Shown piece by piece: positions 26,877 to 35,640 of a stretch of 64,000 bases of DNA. The DNA comes from Lichenihabitans sp033947565. Lineage in GTDB: Bacteria > Pseudomonadota > Alphaproteobacteria > Rhizobiales > Beijerinckiaceae. The stretch spans positions 1 through 64,000 of the forward strand of contig NZ_JARPVX010000010.1 of NCBI RefSeq assembly GCF_033947565.1. Reading direction: 5' to 3'. Both the position numbers and the translations under genes were made by a program. The notes under the pieces were generated by a model that saw only the letters and a list, made by a program, of their open reading frames with translations, was not told the DNA's origin and searched no databases. Within the stretch, counting starts at the first letter, position 1, and each line of letters opens with the position of its first letter.

Positions 26877-28142
26877 ATGAACATGCGGAAAGTTCTTCTG
26901 GGGTCGGTTGCCGCGTTTCTGATGGCGGGGGTCCTACCAACGCGGGCCGATGAGGCCAAACCCTATGCCGGTCAGATCATCACGGTGCTGTTTCCGCCAT
27001 GGACCACGCTGCCGAAGGACATGACGGATCGCTTCACTGCGCAGACCGGCATCAAGCTCGACCTGCAGACCCTGGGATGGGACGACATTCGCACCAAGAT
27101 CGTGACGTCGATGGTGGCAGGGACGGCGCCCGCCGACGTGACGGAAGTCGATTGGTCCTGGGTGGGCCAGTTCGGCGCCGCACAATGGTACGTGCCGCTC
27201 GACGGCGATGTCGATGCCGCGGTGAAGGCCGACCTGCCCACGGATTCGATCTTTACCTTCGACGGCAAGCTGATCGCCTTACCTTACAACAACGACTACC
27301 GCCTTCTGATCCTCAATGAGGACCATCTCAAGAAGGCCGGCATCGACCATGCGCCGACGACGCCCGACGAACTGATGTCCGATGCCAAGGCCATCAAGGC
27401 GAAGGGTGTGGTGGCCTATCCGATCGGCCTGCCGTTCTCGGCCACCGAGGGGTCGGCAACCGCGTGGTACCTGCTGACCAGGGCATTCGGCGGCGAACTC
27501 TTCGACGCCGCTTCCAAGCCGCTCTTCACGTCACCCGACTCGCCCGGCTACAAGGCGCTCGCCTGGGAGATGGCGGCGCTCAAGGACGGCCTCATCGATC
27601 CGGCCGCGACGGGTTTGAAGGACGTCGAGATCCAGGAGCTGTTCAAGAACGGACAGATCACCTTCGATGTTGCGGGCTGGGCCGGCAACCTTTCCGTCTA
27701 CACCGATCCCACGAAATCCAAGGTCGCGGCCGCCGCCCAGGGCGCGTTGATGCCGAACGTTTCAGGCAAGACGCGCACCTTCGGCCTACCGGGCGCCGCC
27801 GGCATTCCGGCTGCTTCGCAGCACAAGGAGGCTGCTGCCGTCTTCGTCAAGTGGATGGTTGCCCCCGAAAGCCAGATCGAGAGCTACACGGCGCTCGGCA
27901 ACCTTCCGACCCGCACAAGCGTGCTGCAGACCCTCGACCAGGACGGCAAGCTCGCGAGCGGCAAAGTCCTGCTCGAGCAGGCCGCCACCGTTGAGCCTTT
28001 GTTCAAGCAGGGCACGCCCGGCTGGTACCCCCAGTTCTCGAGTGCGGTCGCGACGGCCCTCAACCAGGCCGCCAAAGGCCAACTCACCGTTGATGCCGCG
28101 ATCAAGCAGATCGCGGCAGGTGCCGAGGACGCGCAAAAGTGA
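26877..28142 (+). CDS. Sugar ABC transporter substrate-binding protein (family 1)
   Basis: A 421-residue protein with a Sec signal peptide (MRKVLLGSVAAFLMAGVLPTRADE, here described by its start MNMRKVLLGS and end TRADE). The family-1 binding-protein body includes ITVLFPPWTTLP, VTEVDWSWVGQF, LPYNNDYRLLILN and FTFDGKLIALPYN. GAGGAGAAA upstream supports the ATG at 26877. It is followed by two MalF/MalG-type permeases. The cargo is expected to be an amino sugar or its oligomer, judging from the kinase and SIS genes around it. Confidence 0.88.
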   Translation: MNMRKVLLGSVAAFLMAGVLPTRADEAKPYAGQIITVLFPPWTTLPKDMTDRFTAQTGIKLDLQTLGWDDIRTKIVTSMVAGTAPADVTEVDWSWVGQFGAAQWYVPLDGDVDAAVKADLPTDSIFTFDGKLIALPYNNDYRLLILNEDHLKKAGIDHAPTTPDELMSDAKAIKAKGVVAYPIGLPFSATEGSATAWYLLTRAFGGELFDAASKPLFTSPDSPGYKALAWEMAALKDGLIDPAATGLKDVEIQELFKNGQITFDVAGWAGNLSVYTDPTKSKVAAAAQGALMPNVSGKTRTFGLPGAAGIPAASQHKEAAAVFVKWMVAPESQIESYTALGNLPTRTSVLQTLDQDGKLASGKVLLEQAATVEPLFKQGTPGWYPQFSSAVATALNQAAKGQLTVDAAIKQIAAGAEDAQK

Positions 28143-28158
28143 CGATGGTTTGTAGACC

Positions 28159-29103
28159 ATGCTCACGCGCGTGAGCCAGGCGACCCTGCCCGTCGGAGCC
28201 ATAGCTCAGCCAGGGCGATTGCGGGAACGCGTACCCCGCAATGAGCAATGGCTTGGCTTCGCCTTCGCGGCGCCGGTCGTGCTGCTGATGGCGGCCCTGG
28301 TCTTCGTGCCCCTCGGGTTGACCCTGTGGGACAGTCTTCACCGAGTCGATCCGATGCGACCCGGAACGCCCTTCATCGGCCTGAAGCACTACGTGGACCT
28401 CCTGTCGGATACCCAGGTCAGGCAGGCTTGGTTGAATACGGGCGCCTATGTGGTCATCGCGGTGGTGCTGGAAACGCTTGGGGGACTTGGCGCGGCGTTG
28501 CTGCTACAGCGGGTCACGATCGGCCGACGCTGGCTGCTCGCGGCCGTGATCCTGCCTTGGGCGTTACCGCCCGTGGTCAACGCCATCGTCTGGATGTGGA
28601 TCTACAACCCAAGCTACGGGCTCCTTGACGGCGCCCTCCTGCGCTTCGGCCTGATCTCCGCCCCGAAAGTATGGTTCAATGATCGCGTGACCGCGCTGTG
28701 CTTGGTCTCCCTCGTCCATGTGTGGCGCATGATGCCGCTGACGGCCGTGATCCTGCTGGCAGCATTGCAGAGCGTGCCGAGAGAGCTTTACGAGGCCGCG
28801 AAGCTCGATGGGGCTGGCCCTGTGCAGGCCTTCATTCACGTAACGCTTCCACTCATTGCTGGCGGGCTGGCGATCGCCATGAGCCAGTCCACGGTTTTTG
28901 CCTTCAACCTGTTTGACGAAGCCTGGATCCTGGCGGGCTCGAGTCTGGATACCCGCACCGTGCTGGCGCAGGTCTATATGTCGGCATTCCAGAACCTGCA
29001 CTTCTCCTATGGCATGGCGTTGTCGGTGCTGGTCATGCTTGCGTCTTGCCTCGTATCTCTTGTCTACGTGCTGCGGGTCTACCGCGAAACGCGGTACGGC
29101 TGA
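28159..29103 (+). CDS. Sugar ABC transporter permease (MalF/UgpA type)
   Basis: A 314-residue inner-membrane protein with about six helices and the cytoplasmic coupling motif EAAKLDGAGPVQAFIHVTLP. The N-terminal 30 residues are polar and precede the first helix (WLGFAFAAPVVLLMAALVF). It shares the TGATG junction with the next permease. It forms the heterodimeric channel for the preceding binding protein. Confidence 0.9.
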   Translation: MLTRVSQATLPVGAIAQPGRLRERVPRNEQWLGFAFAAPVVLLMAALVFVPLGLTLWDSLHRVDPMRPGTPFIGLKHYVDLLSDTQVRQAWLNTGAYVVIAVVLETLGGLGAALLLQRVTIGRRWLLAAVILPWALPPVVNAIVWMWIYNPSYGLLDGALLRFGLISAPKVWFNDRVTALCLVSLVHVWRMMPLTAVILLAALQSVPRELYEAAKLDGAGPVQAFIHVTLPLIAGGLAIAMSQSTVFAFNLFDEAWILAGSSLDTRTVLAQVYMSAFQNLHFSYGMALSVLVMLASCLVSLVYVLRVYRETRYG

Positions 29104-29972
29104 TGCGCGCCGCTGCATTGATGCGTCGCTTTGGCCTATGGGCCGCCACGGCGGGGCTGCTGCTTTGGTCTCTCGGCCCCATCTACTGGGCGGTCATGAC
29201 AAGCCTGACGGCCCCCACCGACCTCGTGGCGCAGCCGCCGCATTTCCTGCCGCCGCGGATCACCTTCGAACATTATGCGAAGCTGCTCGGCGCCTCGAGC
29301 AGCTATCTCGGCACGGAGGTGCAATCCGTGTGGCCGCAGTTCAGCCGCGCCCTGGTGAATAGCCTTGTGGTATCCATGCTGGCCACGGTCGCAACCGTGA
29401 CACTGGCGACCTTCGGGAGCTACGCTTTCGTGCGGTTGCGCTTTCCCGGTCGCGATCTCCTGTTCGTACTCATCGTCGCCACATTGGCGGTGCCGGCCTA
29501 TACGGTGATGATCCCGCTCTACCGCCTGCTCGTCAGTCTCCACCTTATCGATACCTACCTCGGTGTCACGCTCATCTATGTGTCGGCGTTCCTGCCGTTG
29601 GCTCTCTGGCTGATGCGCAGCGTTTATCAATCGCTGCCGCTGTCGCTTGAGGAAGCGGCGCGGCTCGATGGCGCCGGCCGTACCACCACGCTGTTGGTCA
29701 TCGTGCTGCCCATCGCGGCGCCGGGCCTGATCGCCAGCGCCATCCTCACCTTCCTGAGTGCATGGGGTCAGTTCATGATCCCGCTCGTCTTCTCGCCGAC
29801 GCTGGCCACCAAGCCGTTGACGGTGCTGATTCCCGAGTTCGTCACCAAGAACTACGTCGACTATGGGCTGATGAACGCCGCGGGCGTGCTCGCCATTCTG
29901 CCGCCGATCGCGGTGGTGCTCTTTCTCAACCGCTACCTTGTCCAGGGCTTAATGGCCGGATCGGGCAAGTAG
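29103..29972 (+). CDS. Sugar ABC transporter permease (MalG/UgpE type)
   Basis: A 289-residue partner permease starting at the ATG that overlaps the previous stop. It has six hydrophobic segments and the coupling motif EEAARLDGAGRTTTLLVIVLP. No ATP-binding subunit gene follows; the next gene is the SIS-domain enzyme. The importer must therefore use a shared MsmK/UgpC-type ATPase encoded elsewhere, as often happens in this family. Confidence 0.9.
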   Translation: MRAAALMRRFGLWAATAGLLLWSLGPIYWAVMTSLTAPTDLVAQPPHFLPPRITFEHYAKLLGASSSYLGTEVQSVWPQFSRALVNSLVVSMLATVATVTLATFGSYAFVRLRFPGRDLLFVLIVATLAVPAYTVMIPLYRLLVSLHLIDTYLGVTLIYVSAFLPLALWLMRSVYQSLPLSLEEAARLDGAGRTTTLLVIVLPIAAPGLIASAILTFLSAWGQFMIPLVFSPTLATKPLTVLIPEFVTKNYVDYGLMNAAGVLAILPPIAVVLFLNRYLVQGLMAGSGK

Positions 29973-29992
29973 CTCCACCACGGACTCAATCT

Positions 29993-30958
29993 ATGAACAC
30001 GACCGAGCGCGTCATCCGCGAGCAGTTCCGCTTCTTGCGTGAGGCCCCGACCCCACCGGCCTTCCAGGACCGGGCCACGACCTTCGTGATCGTGGGCTGC
30101 GGCACGTCCTACCATCTGGCGCAAAGCATCGCGGCCTCGTTCAACCTGCGCGGGCTTCGGGCGATGGCCGTGCCTGGCGGGGAATGGTCGCGCCGTCGCG
30201 CCGCCTACCATCCCGATGGCGTCAAGACGCACGTGATCGGCCTTTCGCGCAGTGGCGAATCCACCGAAACCGTTCAGGCTCTCGAAGTCAGCCGGACGGC
30301 CGGCTATGGCACCACGGCCGTCACCTGCGAGCAGGGCAGCAGCATCACGAAGGCGGCCGATACGGTGATCTTCGCCGCGACGCATCCCGACGAGGGAATC
30401 GTCATGACGGCCTCGGCGAGCCTCATGCTGCTGGTCGGATTGCGCCTGGCCGGCATCGCCGTGGGCGAGCCGGAGGTCGTGGCGGCCGAGGCGGCGCTGG
30501 ATGCCTTCGAGGCCGTTCTGCCGGCAATGATCGAGGGCCGCGATCATCCGGTGTTGCTGGGTGCGGGCGCGCTCTACGGCATCGCGGCGGAAGGTGGCAT
30601 CAAGCTGCAGGAGATGAGCCTTAGCCACGTGCAGGCTTATCATCCGATGGAATACAGGCACGGCCCCATCAGCTTGATCGACGACCGCAGCCTAGCCGTA
30701 TTGCTGTACAGCGCGGAAACCCACGGCGAGGAGGTTCGGATCGCGGCCGAAGTGCAGGATAAGGGGGCGCGTGTGATCGGCCTCGGCGGTCCGGGTGACG
30801 TGAGCCTGGATATTGGCGGTTCGCTCGAGGCGCGTAGCCTCGTGGTGTTGCCGATCCTACAGCTGCTCGGTGAGCGCGCCGCCGAGGCGCGCGGCCTCGA
30901 CACGGGCGCGCCGCGTCACCTCAACAAGGTCGTGGTTCTCGACCGAGCTTCTGCCTAA
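29993..30958 (+). CDS. SIS-domain sugar isomerase/deaminase, AgaS/GlmS-C-like
   Basis: A 321-residue protein of two SIS domains without the glutaminase domain of GlmS. Motifs are FVIVGCGTSYHLAQSIA, GLSRSGESTETVQAL, CEQGSSITKAADT and YHPMEYRHGP, the last being the substrate-binding segment of hexosamine-phosphate isomerases. Such stand-alone proteins act as galactosamine-6-phosphate or glucosamine-6-phosphate deaminase/isomerases. With the upstream kinase it would release ammonia and tagatose-6-phosphate (or fructose-6-phosphate). The TagK-like and GatZ-like genes favour the galacto series. It ends four bases from the convergent flavoenzyme gene. Confidence 0.85.
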   Translation: MNTTERVIREQFRFLREAPTPPAFQDRATTFVIVGCGTSYHLAQSIAASFNLRGLRAMAVPGGEWSRRRAAYHPDGVKTHVIGLSRSGESTETVQALEVSRTAGYGTTAVTCEQGSSITKAADTVIFAATHPDEGIVMTASASLMLLVGLRLAGIAVGEPEVVAAEAALDAFEAVLPAMIEGRDHPVLLGAGALYGIAAEGGIKLQEMSLSHVQAYHPMEYRHGPISLIDDRSLAVLLYSAETHGEEVRIAAEVQDKGARVIGLGGPGDVSLDIGGSLEARSLVVLPILQLLGERAAEARGLDTGAPRHLNKVVVLDRASA

Positions 30959-30962
30959 AAGC

Positions 30963-32132
30963 TCAAGCGAAGCGATCGAGCGCGAAGGGGCGCAGGTCGA
31001 TGCGGCTCCGGCCTTCGCTCAGCGTCTCGGCGAGCGCCTCGCCGAGACCGGCGGAATGCTTGAAGCCGTGGCCCGAGCAGGCCGACACCACGGTAATCCG
31101 GTCCTGTTCCGGGTGCCGATCGATGATGAAGCCTCTGTCCGGTGTGACTGTATAAAGGCAGACGGCTGCTTTCGCGACCTGCGAAGTGGCACCGGCGAGC
31201 CGGCCCGCGATGTTGGCACGGTACATCCGCGCGGATTCGGATGGATCAACACGGCGGTCGACGCTCGTGGCCGTGGTGTTGGTTTCGTATTGTTCCTTGG
31301 CGACTTTCACCCGTGGATCACCCGCAAGCGGAGGAAATCCGTAAAAGTATTCGGCGTCGGTCTTGCCATACATCCAGATGTAGACGGGCGAGGACCGGCG
31401 ATAGGCACTGGTGTCGTCGAGCGCGAACCAATGCAGCAACTGGCGGCTCACGCTCAGCAGCCGATCGAACGGTGGGCCAATGAGCGGTACCGACCAAGCC
31501 CCGGCCGAGACGACGACGCGGTCTGCCAGGATGATACCATCGGAGGTTGTGAGGCGAACGACCGAGCCGTCCTGCTTCACCTCGTCTACCACAACCCCGG
31601 TTCGGATCGTGGCACCAAGCGCCCCGGCCTGTCCAAGTTGGGCCGCGATGCAGGCTTCCGGCATCAGGAAGCCGCCGCCCGGTTCGTAGTAGGCCTTTTC
31701 GCTGCCCGAGAGGCCGAGGAACATGGGAAATCGTCGGGTCACTTCGGCGCCGTCGATCACCTCGTGCGGCACGCCCCCCGCCTCGGCCGAGGCGATCGAG
31801 CGCGCCGTGAAGTCCGGCATGCCGTGGTGGGTCGTCTCGCCATCCCCCGGGCCCATGACGAGCGCGCCGCATTGCTGGAACAGCGTCGATCCTGAAACAG
31901 CTTCGAGCTCGCGCCAGATCCTTTGGGAGGCCTGGGCGAAGGGCACGTAGCTCCGTCCCTCGCCCACGCCGACGCGGGTGATGCGGGACTCGCCGTGGCT
32001 CGAACCGAGATCGTGCGGTGGCTCGTAGCGATCGAGGCCGATCACCTTGGCGCCCCGTTTGGCAAGCTGATAGAGCGTGGCGCTGCCCATGGCGCCGAGC
32101 CCCACCAAGGCCACGTCGTATCGTGCGGTCAT
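30963..32132 (-). CDS. solA: Monomeric sarcosine oxidase / N-methyltryptophan oxidase-like flavoenzyme
   Basis: A 389-residue FAD enzyme with the nucleotide motif VALVGLGAMGSATLYQLA, LDRYEPPHDLGSSHGESRI, and AVCLYTVTPDRGFIIDRHP, whose Cys is the covalent FAD attachment site in monomeric sarcosine oxidases. It oxidises N-methyl amino acids with oxygen, giving the amine, formaldehyde and hydrogen peroxide. It is last in a minus-strand run with N-methylglutamate synthase-like genes, so N-methylglutamate is a credible substrate. Sarcosine or another N-methyl amino acid remains possible. Confidence 0.85.
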   Translation of the reverse strand: MTARYDVALVGLGAMGSATLYQLAKRGAKVIGLDRYEPPHDLGSSHGESRITRVGVGEGRSYVPFAQASQRIWRELEAVSGSTLFQQCGALVMGPGDGETTHHGMPDFTARSIASAEAGGVPHEVIDGAEVTRRFPMFLGLSGSEKAYYEPGGGFLMPEACIAAQLGQAGALGATIRTGVVVDEVKQDGSVVRLTTSDGIILADRVVVSAGAWSVPLIGPPFDRLLSVSRQLLHWFALDDTSAYRRSSPVYIWMYGKTDAEYFYGFPPLAGDPRVKVAKEQYETNTTATSVDRRVDPSESARMYRANIAGRLAGATSQVAKAAVCLYTVTPDRGFIIDRHPEQDRITVVSACSGHGFKHSAGLGEALAETLSEGRSRIDLRPFALDRFA

Positions 32133-32163
32133 TGCGTCCTGGCTCGGCTTTGTTTCGGCTGCG

Positions 32164-33471
32164 TCACACGTCGAGCGTGGTGTCGCGCTCCCACTGGGTG
32201 AAATGCGACGCGTAGCTCTGCCACTCGATGTGCTTCATCTTGAGATAGGCGGCCGAGAAGTCGGACCCCATCATGGCTTTCAGCGTCTCGTCGCGGTCGA
32301 ACGCCCGCAACGCGTCGAGCAGGTTCAACGGCAGCTGCGGCGCGTCGGTCACCGTATGGCCCATCTGGTACATGTCGATATCCGACCGTCGCCCGGGATC
32401 GGCCTCGGTCCGCACGCCGTCGAGCCCGGCCGCGATGATGACGGCCTGCAGCAGGTAGGGGTTGGCGGCGCCATCGGGCAGGCGCAGCTCGAAACGCCCC
32501 TTGCCGGGCACCCGCACCATGTGGGTCCGGTTGTTGCCCGTCCATGTCACGGTGTTGGGTGACCAGGTGGCGCCAGAAACGGTGCGGGGCGCATTGATGC
32601 GCTTGTAACTGTTGACCGTCGGGTTGGTGACGGCCGCGAGCGCCTCGGCGTGGGTCATGATACCGCCAAGGAAGTGGTAGCCCTGGCGGGATAGGCCTAG
32701 GGCGTCTTCAGCGGCGTAGAAGGCATTGGTCCCACCTTCCCGATCCCAAACCGAGATGTGGGCGTGGCACCCCGAACCGGTAAGGCCCGGGAAGGGCTTC
32801 GGCATGAAGGTTGCCCTGAGGCCATGCTTCTCGGCCACCGAACGCACCATGAACTTGAAGAAGGAGTGTCGGTCTGCCGTGACCAGCGCGTCGTCGAAGG
32901 CCCAATTCATCTCGAACTGGCCGTTCGCATCCTCATGATCGTTCTGGTAGGGCTGCCAGCCGAGCTCGCCCATATAGTCGCAGATCTCGGCGATCACGTC
33001 GTAGCGGCGCATCAGCGCCTGCTGGTCGTAGCAGGGTTTCTGAGCGTTATCCTTGCTGTCCGAGATGGCCAAGCCGTCGGGATCGATCAGGAAGAACTCG
33101 GCCTCAACGCCGGTCTTGACGTAAAGGCCTTCCTTGGCGGCCTCGGCCACGAGCGTCTTCAACACCACGCGCGGCGCCTGCGGCACCGGCTTGTTCTCCA
33201 TGACGCAATCAGCCGGCACCCAGGCGACCTCGCGCTTCCAGGGAAGCTGGATCACGGCCGAGGCATCCGGCAGCGCGAAAAGGTCTGGATGGGCCGGCGT
33301 CATGTCGAGCCAGGTGGCAAAGCCCGCGAAACCCGCGCCGTCCCGCTGCATGTCGGCAATCGCGGCCGCGGGCACCAACTTGGCCCGCTGGGCGCCGAAC
33401 AGGTCCGTGTAGGAGATCATGAAGTAGCGGATGCCGCGCTCTGTCGCGAGGCTGGCGAGATCGGGGGTCAA
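32164..33471 (-). CDS. glnT: Type III glutamine-synthetase-like ligase (GlnT / gamma-glutamylmethylamide synthetase)
   Basis: At 435 residues, the same length as rhizobial GlnT. Motifs include the ATP/ammonium-site stretch VEAEFFLI, NDHEDANGQFEMNW, GLTGSGCHAHISVW and the glutamate-binding NRTHMVRVPG. The start is a TTG at 33471, seven bases after a strong AAGGAG; the open frame further upstream is out of family and would run into the mgsC gene. In rhizobia and methylotrophs this enzyme is linked with GlxBCD/MgsABC, where it makes gamma-glutamylmethylamide from methylamine and glutamate (GmaS). A plain glutamine synthetase role is the alternative. Confidence 0.88.
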   Translation of the reverse strand: MTPDLASLATERGIRYFMISYTDLFGAQRAKLVPAAAIADMQRDGAGFAGFATWLDMTPAHPDLFALPDASAVIQLPWKREVAWVPADCVMENKPVPQAPRVVLKTLVAEAAKEGLYVKTGVEAEFFLIDPDGLAISDSKDNAQKPCYDQQALMRRYDVIAEICDYMGELGWQPYQNDHEDANGQFEMNWAFDDALVTADRHSFFKFMVRSVAEKHGLRATFMPKPFPGLTGSGCHAHISVWDREGGTNAFYAAEDALGLSRQGYHFLGGIMTHAEALAAVTNPTVNSYKRINAPRTVSGATWSPNTVTWTGNNRTHMVRVPGKGRFELRLPDGAANPYLLQAVIIAAGLDGVRTEADPGRRSDIDMYQMGHTVTDAPQLPLNLLDALRAFDRDETLKAMMGSDFSAAYLKMKHIEWQSYASHFTQWERDTTLDV

Positions 33472-33500
33472 GCGCGGGCTCCTTCGATCGAGCAAAAAAG

Positions 33501-33522
33501 AAGGCGGCCTAGAGGCCGCCTT
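33501..33522 (-). terminator. Intrinsic terminator overlapping the mgsC stop codon
   Basis: On the minus strand AAGGCGGCC pairs with GGCCGCCTT around the loop TCTA, a nine-pair stem, followed by C and six T residues (33499-33494). The TAG stop of the FMN-subunit gene lies in the loop region. The next gene, glnT, starts only about 30 bases further with its own strong ribosome site, so this should reduce rather than abolish read-through. Confidence 0.85.
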
Positions 33523-34837
33523 GTCCGGGGATCCAATCCGTTCCCGCGAGCGGCACGCGGGCCATGGCGGCGGCCTCAAGCGTCAGGGCGCAAAGGTCCT
33601 CGGGCTCTAGATTATGCAGGTGGTTCTTGCCACAGGCTCGAGCGATGGTTTGCGCCTCGAGCGTCATCACCTTCAGGTAGTTGGCGAGGCGACGGCCGGC
33701 CAGCACAGGATCGAGCCGGGCCATGAGCGCCGGGTCCTGGGTCGTGATGCCGGCCGGATCCCGGCCCTCGTGCCAGTCGTCATAGGCGCCGGCCGTGGTG
33801 CCGAGCGCGTTGTACTCCGCCTCATAGGCAGGATCGTTGTCGCCTAACGCCACGAGGGCTGCCGTGCCGATCGACACGGCGTCGGCCCCGAGCGCCAGGG
33901 CCTTGGCGACGTCGGCGCCGTTGCGGATGCCGCCCGACACGATGAGCTGGACAGTGCGGTGCAGGCCGAGATCCTGTAAAGCCTGGACCGCGGGGCGGAT
34001 GCAGGCGAGGGTCGGCATGCCAACGTTCTCGATGAAGACGTCCTGAGTGGCGGCCGTGCCGCCCTGCATGCCGTCGACTACCACCACGTCGGCCCCGGCC
34101 TTGGCAGCGAGCGCCACGTCGTAATAGGGCCGCGACCCGCCGACCTTCACGAAGATCGGGGTTCGCCAATCCGTGATCTCGCGCAGCTCGAGGATCTTGA
34201 TCTCCAAATCGTCCGGCCCCGTCCAGTCGGGGTGGCGGCACGCCGAGCGTTGGTCGATGCCCTTGGGCAGGGTGCGCATGGCGGCGACGCGGTCGGTGAT
34301 CTTCTGGCCGAGCAGCATGCCGCCGCCGCCGGGCTTGGCGCCCTGGCCGATCACGATCTCGATGGCGTCGGCCTTGAGCAGGTCCTCGGGATTCATGCCG
34401 TAGCGCGAGGGCAGGTACTGGTAGACGAGGGTGCGGCTTTGATCGCGCTCCTCGGTCGACATGCCGCCGTCGCCCGTGGTGGTCGAGGTGCCGGCCGCCG
34501 AGGCGCCGCGCCCGAGCGCCTCCTTGGCGTTGGCCGACAGAGAACCGAAGCTCATGCCGGCCACCGTGATCGGGATCTTCAGTTCCAGCGGCTTTTTGGC
34601 GAAGCGCGAGCCGAGGACGACCTCGGTGCCGCAACGCTCACGATAGCCTTCGAGCGGGTAGCGCGAGATCGAGGCCCCGAGGAACAGCAGGTCGTCGAAA
34701 TGCGGCAACCGCCGCTTGGAGCCGCCGCCACGGATGTCGTAGATGCCCGTCGTGGCGGCGCGACGAATCTCCGACAGCGTGTAGTCGTCGAAGGTCGCGG
34801 ACTTGCGGGGAACAGTGGGCGGATTCTGGTAGGACAT
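33509..34837 (-). CDS. mgsC: FMN-binding glutamate-synthase-like subunit (GlxD / MgsC)
   Basis: A 442-residue TIM-barrel protein equivalent to the FMN domain of GltB: PITVAGMSFGSLSANAKEAL, GDGGMSTEERD, GQGAKPGGGGMLLG, VVVDGMQGGTAATQ and SGGIRNGADVAKALALGADAV. Where full-length GltB has the CPVG cluster motif, it reads DPAGITTQD, so the usual iron-sulfur ligands are missing, as in GlxD-type subunits. With the next two proteins it should form N-methylglutamate synthase, moving a methylamino group onto 2-oxoglutarate. The ATG at 34837 begins the conserved part; one at 34867 would add ten residues. Confidence 0.88.
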   Translation of the reverse strand: MSYQNPPTVPRKSATFDDYTLSEIRRAATTGIYDIRGGGSKRRLPHFDDLLFLGASISRYPLEGYRERCGTEVVLGSRFAKKPLELKIPITVAGMSFGSLSANAKEALGRGASAAGTSTTTGDGGMSTEERDQSRTLVYQYLPSRYGMNPEDLLKADAIEIVIGQGAKPGGGGMLLGQKITDRVAAMRTLPKGIDQRSACRHPDWTGPDDLEIKILELREITDWRTPIFVKVGGSRPYYDVALAAKAGADVVVVDGMQGGTAATQDVFIENVGMPTLACIRPAVQALQDLGLHRTVQLIVSGGIRNGADVAKALALGADAVSIGTAALVALGDNDPAYEAEYNALGTTAGAYDDWHEGRDPAGITTQDPALMARLDPVLAGRRLANYLKVMTLEAQTIARACGKNHLHNLEPEDLCALTLEAAAMARVPLAGTDWIPGQGGL

Positions 34838-34854
34838 GGAGGGCTTCCGCAATC

Positions 34855-34880
34855 CCTTCTTCTGCATCTGCGGAAGAAGG
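34855..34880. repeat. Small intergenic palindrome, copy 3
   Basis: Arms CCTTCTTCTGC and GCGGAAGAAGG (one G-T wobble) around the loop ATCT, between mgsB and mgsC. It belongs to the same family as 8685-8712 and 13361-13386. Confidence 0.7.
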
Positions 34881-34950
34881 TGGCCCCGTGACGCGGGGTC
34901 GGATGAGGGTCAGTGCCTGCTTGCGCTTCCGGGGCCTGCGCCGACCCCTT

Positions 34951-35640
34951 TCAGCCGTAGGCGTCGGCGTGATCGACGCTGAAATTGTAGAGGTTGCGGG
35001 CCGAACCGTAGCGCTTGAACTCTGCCGCTTTCGCGTCCGTGATGCCGGCGCGGTCCAGCAAGGCCTGCACGGCGGCGAGGTGCTCGCTCCGCATAGGCTT
35101 CTCGATACAATCAGCCCCGAGGCTCTTCACGGAACCGCGCACGAACAATTTCGCCTCGTAAATCGAATCCCCGAGCGCATCGCCGGCATCGCCACAGACC
35201 ACGAGGTGGCCGGCCTGGGCCATGAAGGCCGACATATGACCGATGGAGCCCCGCACCACGATGTCGATGCCTTTCATGGAAATGCCGCAGCGCGAAGAGG
35301 CGTTGCCCTCGATCACCAGCAAACCGCCCTTGCCGGTTGCCCCGGCATATTGGCTGGCATCTCCCTTCACCCGGACCTCGCCCGACATCATGTTTTCGGC
35401 AACGCCGGGGCCGGCGGAGCCATGCACGGTCACGATGGCCTCGCGGTTCATGCCCGCGCAATAATAGCCGACGCTTCCTTTGATCTCGACCATGATTGGG
35501 GCATTGACCGCGACCGCGACCGCGTGGCCGCCACGGGGGTTAAGCACCTCCCACAGCGTTTCATTGGTGCCGGGGCCCTGGCCGTGCAAAGCGGCGTTTA
35601 GGGCACGAAGCCCGGTCTGCGCGAGGTCGACGACGGGCAT
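34951..35640 (-). CDS. mgsB: GXGXG-domain glutamate-synthase-like subunit (GlxC / MgsB)
   Basis: A 229-residue right-handed beta-helix protein, like the C-terminal GXGXG domain of glutamate synthase: EIKGSVGYYCAGMNREAI, VTVHGSAGPGVAENMMSG, VIEGNASSRCGISMKG and VRGSIGHMSAFM repeats. It is a structural subunit of the split glutamate-synthase-like complex. Its start overlaps the stop of the amidotransferase gene (ATGA), and the FMN subunit follows. Confidence 0.87.
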   Translation of the reverse strand: MPVVDLAQTGLRALNAALHGQGPGTNETLWEVLNPRGGHAVAVAVNAPIMVEIKGSVGYYCAGMNREAIVTVHGSAGPGVAENMMSGEVRVKGDASQYAGATGKGGLLVIEGNASSRCGISMKGIDIVVRGSIGHMSAFMAQAGHLVVCGDAGDALGDSIYEAKLFVRGSVKSLGADCIEKPMRSEHLAAVQALLDRAGITDAKAAEFKRYGSARNLYNFSVDHADAYG

